A stretch of 58,292 nt of DNA, from the NCBI GenBank assembly GCA_023150805.1, contig JAKLKF010000034.1, positions 1-58,292 of the forward strand, read 5' to 3'. This DNA comes from Myxococcota bacterium (GTDB taxonomy: Bacteria > Myxococcota_A > UBA796 > UBA2385). The notes beneath the pieces are model-generated. The model saw nothing but the letters and a program-made list of their open reading frames with translations. It searched no databases and was not told the DNA's origin. Shown here one piece after another: positions 1 through 6,700 of the stretch (position 1 is the stretch's first letter; every line of letters starts with the position of its first letter). The translations under genes were made by a program, and so were the position numbers.

Positions 1-823
1 CCCCCGGCGGGGGGGCGCCCAGCGCCCGCTCCATCCGGGCGCGGAAGCGGCGGGCCTGCACCAGGCCCCGCAGGTCGGGGTGGACGGGGCCGGCGGCCAC
101 CGTGCCGGGCAGGTCGGCGCCTGGCTGCAGGCCCACGCGGGCCACGGGCACGCCCGCCGCCTCCAGCAGGTCGACCATGGCCGAGCAGGTCGTGACGGCC
201 TCCCCCAGCCGCATCGGGCGCCAGCGGCCGGCGGCGGCGCGGGCGGCCAGGCCGCTGCCCTGCCAGGCCAGGGCCGGCAGGACGCGCACGAAGTCGACCC
301 GCAGGGTGGGATCCTCCTGCCCCGCGGCCACCGCGGCGTCGCGCAGGGCCTGCTCGTGGCTGCCGCCGGGCAGGCCCGGAGCCAGGACCAGGCCGACCCG
401 CAGGCCCAGCTCCTTGAGGCCCCGCAGCAGGGCCCGGGCCTGGCGGGCGCCGTAGCCGCGGCGGCAGTCGCGCAGCACCCCCTCGTCGAAGGTCAGCGCC
501 TCGACCTCGACGGTGTGCAGGCCGGCCCGCACCAGGTCCCCGACCTGCGACCGCGACAGGTCGCCGGGGGGACAGGACAGGCGCAGGGGGTGGGGGCCGG
601 CGGCGGCGACCAGCGCGGGGTCGGGCAGTCCGCCGTGGAAGAAGGCCACCTCGATCGGCAGCCCCCCCGGTGGGGCCCGGTCGCGGCGGTAGCTCTCGAC
701 CAGGGCGGCCACCGTCGCGGGATCGGGGGGCTTCCGCAGCGGCGGGCGCACCAGGCAGGGCGTGGGGCTGCCGCCCAGGTCGACGGGGACCAGGATCCGG
801 CGCTGGCGGGGCGGCGAGCTCAC
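1..823 (-). CDS. Elp3-like radical SAM family protein, cluster cysteines lost (3' end outside window)
   Basis: The first 274 codons are present; the rest lies beyond base 1. It starts with GTG inside the rnc stop (4-bp GTGA overlap). The order of conserved stretches matches the bacterial Elp3/YhcC-type radical SAM proteins often encoded next to rnc: a beta-strand then LGGSPTPC, then VAFFHGG (usual FxGGxFT), RRGYGARQARALLRGLKELG, LAPGLPGGS (usual MPGLPG), and RVGLQPGADLPG with AAGPVHP near residue 255. The CxxxCxxC motif that holds the 4Fe-4S cluster reads S19-x3-C23-x2-R26, so two of three ligands are missing. The fold is probably kept but radical SAM chemistry looks lost. It could still bind tRNA or SAM; its function is unknown. 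The family call is fairly sure; loss of the cluster is inferred from an eye alignment. Confidence 0.75.
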   Translation of the reverse strand, partial: MSSPPRQRRILVPVDLGGSPTPCLVRPPLRKPPDPATVAALVESYRRDRAPPGGLPIEVAFFHGGLPDPALVAAAGPHPLRLSCPPGDLSRSQVGDLVRAGLHTVEVEALTFDEGVLRDCRRGYGARQARALLRGLKELGLRVGLVLAPGLPGGSHEQALRDAAVAAGQEDPTLRVDFVRVLPALAWQGSGLAARAAAGRWRPMRLGEAVTTCSAMVDLLEAAGVPVARVGLQPGADLPGTVAAGPVHPDLRGLVQARRFRARMERALGAPPPG

Positions 824-1455
824 CCCAGCAGGCCGAGCGCGCCCAGGGCGGCCTCGGCGGCGCGCTTCTCGGCGTCCCTCTTGTTGCGGCCCCGGCCCTG
901 GCCCCGGGGCTGCGCGAGGATGCTCACCTCGACCACCCACTCCGGGTCGTTGTCGGGCCCGTCGCGCCCCACCACCTGGTACGCAGGCACCTGCTTGTGG
1001 AGCTGCTGACACCACTCCTGCAGCCGCGACTTGGGGTCCCGGACCCCCGGCCTGCCCAGCCGCGGCAGGACCGTGGCGGCGACCACCTCGCGCGCGGCGT
1101 CCAGGCCCAGCGCCAGGTAGACCGCGCCCAGGAGCGCCTCCCAGGCGTCCGACAGGGGCTTGTCCTGGTGCCCGTCCCCCTTGGCCAGCGCGCCGGCGCC
1201 CAGGCGAAGGCCCGTCTTCGCGTCCAGGCCCAGCTCCCGCGCCAGGGTGGCCAGGAGGTCCTTGTTGACCAGGCTCTGCCGCGACCAGGTCATCGCGCCC
1301 TCCCGCTCCTGGTCCCGCTGGTAGAGCGCCTCGGTGACCAGGAGCTGCAGAACGGCGTCGCCGAGGAACTCCAGGCGCTCGTTGTGCTCGCAGGCGTGCT
1401 CGTGGGCGTAGGAGGCGTGGGTCAGGGCGATCTCGAAGAGGTTCTCGGGGCTCAC
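820..1455 (-). CDS. rnc: Ribonuclease III
   Basis: Double-strand-specific endoribonuclease that processes rRNA precursors and other duplex RNAs; 211 aa, slightly shorter than the usual 220-230. The RNase III signature ERLEFLGD is at residues 26-33, with acidic E29 and D33 in the catalytic centre. The second acidic pair lies in DAWEALLGAVYL near residue 90. The C-terminal double-stranded RNA-binding domain spans about residues 140-211 and ends with the Lys/Arg/Ala-rich helix GRNKRDAEKRAAEAAL. The GTG start is chosen because it overlaps the mnmA stop (GTGA) and places the family N-terminus correctly; the N-terminus is short, lacking about ten residues before the first helix. It lies between mnmA and the Elp3-like gene in one overlapping operon, so translational coupling is likely. 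Confidence 0.93.
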   Translation of the reverse strand: MSPENLFEIALTHASYAHEHACEHNERLEFLGDAVLQLLVTEALYQRDQEREGAMTWSRQSLVNKDLLATLARELGLDAKTGLRLGAGALAKGDGHQDKPLSDAWEALLGAVYLALGLDAAREVVAATVLPRLGRPGVRDPKSRLQEWCQQLHKQVPAYQVVGRDGPDNDPEWVVEVSILAQPRGQGRGRNKRDAEKRAAEAALGALGLLG

Positions 1456-2564
1456 AGGGTCTCCGCGCGGACGATGGTCCCGCCACCGATCATGTCCTCG
1501 CCGGCGTACAGGACGACGGCCTGGCCCGGCGTGGCGGCGCGGGCCGGTGAGAGGAAGCGAAGAGACAGACGCGCCGGCAACCCGGGACCGGACAGCGCGT
1601 CGCGAGGATCGCGGGCCGGCTCGTCGGGGGTCGCCTCCAGCTCGCAGGGCACCAGGGCGCCGCGGTGGCGGATGCGCGCCGTCAGCGCCTCCCCCGCGCG
1701 GGGCGCGCGCTGCCAGGCGAAGCCGCGCGCCTGGACCCGGTGGTGCAGCAGGCGCTCCGCCGGCCCCACCGTGACGCGCCGGGTCTCCGGGTCGATGTCC
1801 AGGACGTAGACCGGCTGGCCGGCGGCGACACCCAGGCCGCGGCGCTGGCCGACGGTGAAGCGCCAGTAGGCGTCGTGGTGGCCCCACACGCGGCCCCCCT
1901 CGTCCACGATCTCCCCGTCGCCGGCCACCCCCGGGCGGTGCTCCGCGACGAAGCGCGCGTGGTCGTCGTCGGGCAGGAAGCACACCTCCTGGCTCTCGGG
2001 CTTCTCCGCCGTCACCAGGCCCAGCCGGCGGGCGTGGTCGCGGACCTGGGCCTTGGCCAGGCCACCCAGCGGGAAGAGGGTGGCGGCGAGGGCCTGGGGG
2101 CGCACCGGGTAGAGGAAGTAGCTCTGGTCCTTGTCGGGGTCGGCGGCCATGCGCAGCCCGCCCTCGGGCGAGATCCGGGCGTAGTGACCGGTGGCGAGGT
2201 GGCTGCAGCCCAGGGCGCGGGCCCGCTGGAGCAGGACCTGGAACTTGAGCACGCCGTTGCACTGCACGCAGGGGTTGGGCGTGGCACCGGCCAGGTAGGT
2301 GTCGGCGAGGTCGTCCATGACGGCGCGGCGGAACGCCTCCCGCAGGTCCATCACGTAGAAGGGGATGCCCAGGGTGGCGGCCACGCCGCGCGCGTCCAGG
2401 GCGTCGTCCAGGCCGCAGCAGCGGTTCTGCGGCCCGGTGGCACCCGGCGCGGGGGCGTCGTGCAGCTTCATGTGCACGCCGATCACGTCGTGCCCGGCCT
2501 CGACCAGCAGGGCGGCGGCGACCGAGGAGTCGACCCCGCCGCTCATCGCCACGCAGACCTTCAC
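1452..2564 (-). CDS. mnmA: tRNA-specific 2-thiouridylase MnmA
   Basis: Adds sulfur to C2 of wobble uridine 34 in the Lys, Glu and Gln tRNAs, using ATP and a persulfide carried by the enzyme. It has 370 aa, the normal family length. The PP-loop SGGVDSS is at residues 8-14. The two active cysteines are C99 (TPNPCVQCN) and C195 (SQEVCFLPDD), close to C102 and C199 of the E. coli enzyme. GHYAR at 127-131 and KDQSYFL at 145-151 are also typical. The GTG start overlaps the stop of the upstream cysteine desulfurase by 4 bp (GTGA). This recalls the Bacillus subtilis yrvO-mnmA pair, where a dedicated desulfurase passes sulfur straight to MnmA; the same partnership is inferred here. Confidence 0.95.
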   Translation of the reverse strand: MKVCVAMSGGVDSSVAAALLVEAGHDVIGVHMKLHDAPAPGATGPQNRCCGLDDALDARGVAATLGIPFYVMDLREAFRRAVMDDLADTYLAGATPNPCVQCNGVLKFQVLLQRARALGCSHLATGHYARISPEGGLRMAADPDKDQSYFLYPVRPQALAATLFPLGGLAKAQVRDHARRLGLVTAEKPESQEVCFLPDDDHARFVAEHRPGVAGDGEIVDEGGRVWGHHDAYWRFTVGQRRGLGVAAGQPVYVLDIDPETRRVTVGPAERLLHHRVQARGFAWQRAPRAGEALTARIRHRGALVPCELEATPDEPARDPRDALSGPGLPARLSLRFLSPARAATPGQAVVLYAGEDMIGGGTIVRAETL

Positions 2565-3646
2565 GGGGCCTCCGACAGGCCCGCGGCCCGCGCACGGGCC
2601 AGGACCCGGCCCAGGGCGGCGATGGCCGGCGCGGGGTCCTGGTCGTGGCCCAGCGACAGGCGCAGGGGCAGGCCCGACAGCCCCATCGCGCGCAGCACGT
2701 GGCTCTCGACCGCGGCCCCCGAGGAGCAGGCGGCGCCGACGCTGGCCGCCACGCCCTCCAGGTCCAGGGCCATCACCAGCACGTCGCCGGGCACGTCGAA
2801 GAGCAGGCAGGTCGTGTTGGGCAGGCGGGGGGCGCCCTCGCCCACCACCCGCGCACCCATGGCGACCGCGGCAGCCTCCAGGCGATCCCGCGGGCCGGGG
2901 TCCATCGGCCTGCACCGGGCCGCCGCCTCGCCCATGCCGACCACCGCCGCCACCGGCACCGTCCCGGCCCGGGCCCCACGCTCCTGGGCGCCCCCGCGCA
3001 GCAGCGGCGGCGGCAGGACAGCCCCGGCCAGGACGCCGACCCCCTGCGGCCCGCCGAGCTTGTGCGCGGAGAGGGTGACCAGGTCGGCGGCCTCGGTCGG
3101 CGCCAGCGGGACGCGGCCCGGTGCCTGGGTGGCGTCGCAGTGCAGCGGCGCGCCGGCGGCGCGGCAGCGGCGGGCGACCTCGGCCACGGGCTGGAGCACG
3201 CCGGTCTCGTTGTTGGCCGCCATCACGCTGACGGCCGCGACCCGGCCGGCGTGCCGGGCGAGCAGCTCGTCGAGCGCCGGGAGGTCGACCACCCCCCGCC
3301 CGTCGACGGGGACCAGCAGGTCGGCCCAGGCGCGCACGCTCTCGTGCTCTACGGCGCTGGCGAGGACCAGGGGGCGGTCCACGCCGCGCTCAAGGGCCGC
3401 CTGCCGCAGCCCGCGCAGGGCCCAGGCGTTGGCCTCGGTGGCGCCGCTGGTGACGCAGACCTGGCGCGCCGGGCGACCGAGCAGGGCCGCCACCTGGGCG
3501 CGCGCCCGCTCGACGGCGGCGGCGGCGGCGCGGCCCGGGCCGTGGGCGCTGTGGCTGTTGCCCGGCAGCTCCGCCATCGCCCGGCACACCGCTGCCTGGA
3601 CCGCGGCGGACATCGGCACGCTGGCGTTGTGGTCGAGGTAGTGCAC
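2561..3646 (-). CDS. Cysteine desulfurase (NifS/IscS/YrvO type)
   Basis: PLP-dependent enzyme that takes sulfur from cysteine and carries it as a persulfide; 361 aa from a GTG start. Residues visible: LDHNASVP near the N-terminus, TSGATEANA at 67-75, H101 stacking over the cofactor, NNETG at 145-149, D171, the PLP lysine K196 in SAHKLGGPQG, and the catalytic cysteine C307 in GAACSSG followed by SHVLRAMG. The sequence between C307 and SHVLRAMG is short, typical of NifS/IscS-type rather than SufS-type enzymes. It is the first gene of a minus-strand operon with mnmA, rnc and the Elp3-like gene. Its most likely client is MnmA, though supply to Fe-S assembly cannot be excluded because no isc or suf genes are in the window. 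Confidence 0.9.
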   Translation of the reverse strand: MHYLDHNASVPMSAAVQAAVCRAMAELPGNSHSAHGPGRAAAAAVERARAQVAALLGRPARQVCVTSGATEANAWALRGLRQAALERGVDRPLVLASAVEHESVRAWADLLVPVDGRGVVDLPALDELLARHAGRVAAVSVMAANNETGVLQPVAEVARRCRAAGAPLHCDATQAPGRVPLAPTEAADLVTLSAHKLGGPQGVGVLAGAVLPPPLLRGGAQERGARAGTVPVAAVVGMGEAAARCRPMDPGPRDRLEAAAVAMGARVVGEGAPRLPNTTCLLFDVPGDVLVMALDLEGVAASVGAACSSGAAVESHVLRAMGLSGLPLRLSLGHDQDPAPAIAALGRVLARARAAGLSEAP

Positions 3647-3716
3647 GTCCGGCCCATAGCCGGCCCGACGGCTCCGCGGAGGAGGCGCGCGCCGCCGGAG
3701 GGCCGCCCCCGCGCGC

Positions 3717-6700
3717 CTACACCGCCTGCTGCAGGCGCTCCTTGAGGGCCTGGTGGAGCTGGTCGGGGCTGGCGTCCGCTCCCGGCGCGGCGGCCAGGCT
3801 CGGGTCGGCCTCCAGCGCCGACCGCAGGGCCGCCTGGCTCGCGCCCTGGTCGCCCAGCGCGGCGTGGGCGACGGCCTTGGCCACCCACAGGCCGCCCTTG
3901 AGCGCGCCCGCTTCCAGGTCCAGCACCAGGCCGCGATCCGCCAGGCTGCCCGCCTCGGGCCAGTCCTGCCGCCGCAGCGCCAGCTCGGCCAGGCGCAGCA
4001 GGCTGTTGGGCTGGGCGGGGTTGAAGGCCAGGCTCTTCTCGTAGTGCTGCGCGGCCTTCTCCGGCAGGTTCATCTTGGCGTCCAGGATGAAGCCCTTGGT
4101 GATGTAGGCGTCGACGACGTCGGCGGGCTCCTGGGCGTGGTAGATGATGTTGTTGTAGACGTTGAGCAGGTTGTTCCAGTCCTTTCGTTCCATCAGCACC
4201 GCGGCCATGCCCTGCAGGGCGCCGATGTCGTTGGCCTTCAGGTCCAGCGCGCGGGTGAAGCGCTTCTTGGCCTTGTCCAGGGCGCCCTGGTGCAGCTCGA
4301 TGGTGCCCAGGTTGGTGTAGGTCCGGCACAGGCGCTCGGCGTCGCCCTGGCCGCCGATGAGCTGGAGCAGCTCGCGGTAGACCGTGGCCGCCTCCTCCCA
4401 GCGCTCCTTGGCGATCAGGATGGGCCCCACCGCCTCGAGCGACGGCAGGTGCGACTGGTTGAAGGACAGCGCCTTCTGGTAGCGGACGAGGGCGTCCTCG
4501 TCGCGACCCAGCCGCCGCAGCGCCTCGGCGAAGCGGAAGTTGTAGAGGGCGGCCTCCATCCGGTCGTCGAAGTCGTCCAGGTCGAGGGCCTCTTCCCACC
4601 CCGACAGGCGCTCGTAGGCGGACACGGCGTCGGCGAGCTTGTCGTCCTCGAAGCAGTGGTCGCCCCGGTAGCGCAGCGCCTGCACGTTGTCGGGATCGAC
4701 CTCCAGCACCCGGGCGTAGGCATCGGAGGCGGCGGCGCGGTCGTGCAGGGTCTCGGCCTGGATCTCCGCCGCGCGCAGCAAGAGCGCCACCCGCTCCTCC
4801 TCGGGGGCGGCCTGGGCCTGCCGGGTCACGGCGTCGGCCACGCGGTCCCAGTGGCCGCGGGAGGCGTGGATCTTCTCCAGCAGCCGCGCAGCCTGCAGGT
4901 CCGGGCTGCCGCCCTTGGAGGCGGCGTCGAGCAGGCGGACCGCCTCGTCCTCGCGGTGCAGGTGCTCGAGCTGGATCCGGCCCAGGTCGGAGAGCAGCGC
5001 GGACTGCTCGGGGCCGGACAGGGAGCGGGCCAGCGCGCCGCCGTGCTCCACCACCTGGCTCCAGGCCCCCTTCTCACGGGCCAGGTCGACCAGCCGGCGC
5101 AGCGCCTCGACGTCGTCGGGAGCCACCTCCAGCACCTTGCGCCAGGCGTCGGCGGCCACGTCGTGGTTGCCGATGCGGTCCTGCCAGGTCGCGGCGATCT
5201 CGCGGTAGCAGGCAGCCTGGGCCGCCCCCGAGAGCACCGTGGACTCCCGGGCGAGGGCGCCGACGACCGCCGGCCAGTCCTCGGCCTGCACGGCGAGCTG
5301 CTTGAGCAGCCGCAGGGACTCCAGGTCGGTGGGCTCGTGGTCGAGCGCCCGCATCAGGGCCTCGCGGGCCTGGGCCTGGTCCTCGACGGCCAGCCAGGCC
5401 TCGGCGATGCGGCGCTGGTAGCGGGCGGCGGCGTCGGCCTCGCGCGTCCCGGCCGCCAGGCCTCCCAGGTACTGGATGGCCAGGCGGGTCTCGCCGCGCG
5501 CGCCGGCGATGCGGGCCAGGGCCTCCAGCACCTCGGTGTCCTCGGGGGCCTGCTCGTGGAGCTGGCGGTAGAAGTCCCAGGCCTCGTCGGTCTGGGCCAG
5601 GTGCTCGGCGAGCACCCACCGCCGCCGGGCCTCGATGGCGGTGCGCTCCTGCGCGTCCTGGCACAGGGCCAGGCGCTGGCCGAGGACCTCGAACAGCTCC
5701 TTCCACTCGCCCAGGTCGACCAGGGCCTGTTCCAGGCGCACCAGCACGGCGAGCCGCTCGGCGCTGCCCAGGTCGGCGTCCGCCAGGACCGCGCGGTAGC
5801 GCGCCGCCGCCTCGGCCTCCGCCCCCGCCTCTTCCAGGGAGGCGGCCAGCTCCATGGGGCTGGGCTCGGCCAGGCGCCCGAAGAGGTCCACCAGCCCGTC
5901 GACGTCACGCCGCTGGGCCAGGACCCGGCGCAGGGCGTCGAAGGCCTTGCCGGGGACCGGGCGGGAGTCGAAGGCCTTGCCGTAGAAGACCAGGGCCTGG
6001 TCCATGTCGCCGTCGGCCTCGAAGAGGTGACCGGCCAGCAGCGCGTGCACGGCCGCGACCGCCCGGTCGGGCAGGTGGTCGGCCAGCACGCCGTGGGCGC
6101 GGGCGAGGCCCTCGCGCTTGCCGGCGCGGGCCAGGGAGCGCTCCAGCCCGGCCGCCGCCTCGACGTCGGCGGGGTCGCGGTCCAGCAGGGACTGCCAGGT
6201 GCGCGCGGCGGCGCTGGCGTCGTCGAGCCAGGCCTCCTGGATGCGCGCCAGGTCGGCCTGCAAGGCGCCGTCGGGCAGGGCGAGCAGCGCGCGCTGCGCC
6301 TCCTCCCAGTAGTTGGCGCGCTCGGCCAGCCGGGCCAGGGCCAAGAGCGGGCGCTCCCCGGACTCGGCGGAGATCACCTCGGAGACCGCGTTCATCGCGG
6401 TCACCGCGTCGCCCGCGTCGGCGGCCAGCTCGGCCACCCGGACCGCCATGCGCACCCGCGTGGCCTCGTCCTCGGCGCCGAAGGCCATGCGCTGGTAGAC
6501 CGCGAGCGTCTCGTGGGGGTCGGAGCCGGCCAGGGCCCGCTCCTCCAGCAGGCGCAGGGCGCCGACGTGCGCGGCGTCCTCCTCCAGGATCTCGCCCACG
6601 ACCGCGCCGGTCTCGACCGCGGGCGTGCGGGCCGCGACCAGGGCGGCGGCGAGCATGCGCCAGTGCCGGCGCTCCAGGTCCTCGGCCGCGTCGGCCTCGA

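Noticed and set aside
2565..2915. Longer N-terminus for MnmA beginning at 2915
   Set aside because: It would overlap the desulfurase by 350 bp with low-complexity residues; GTG 2564 gives the normal family length.
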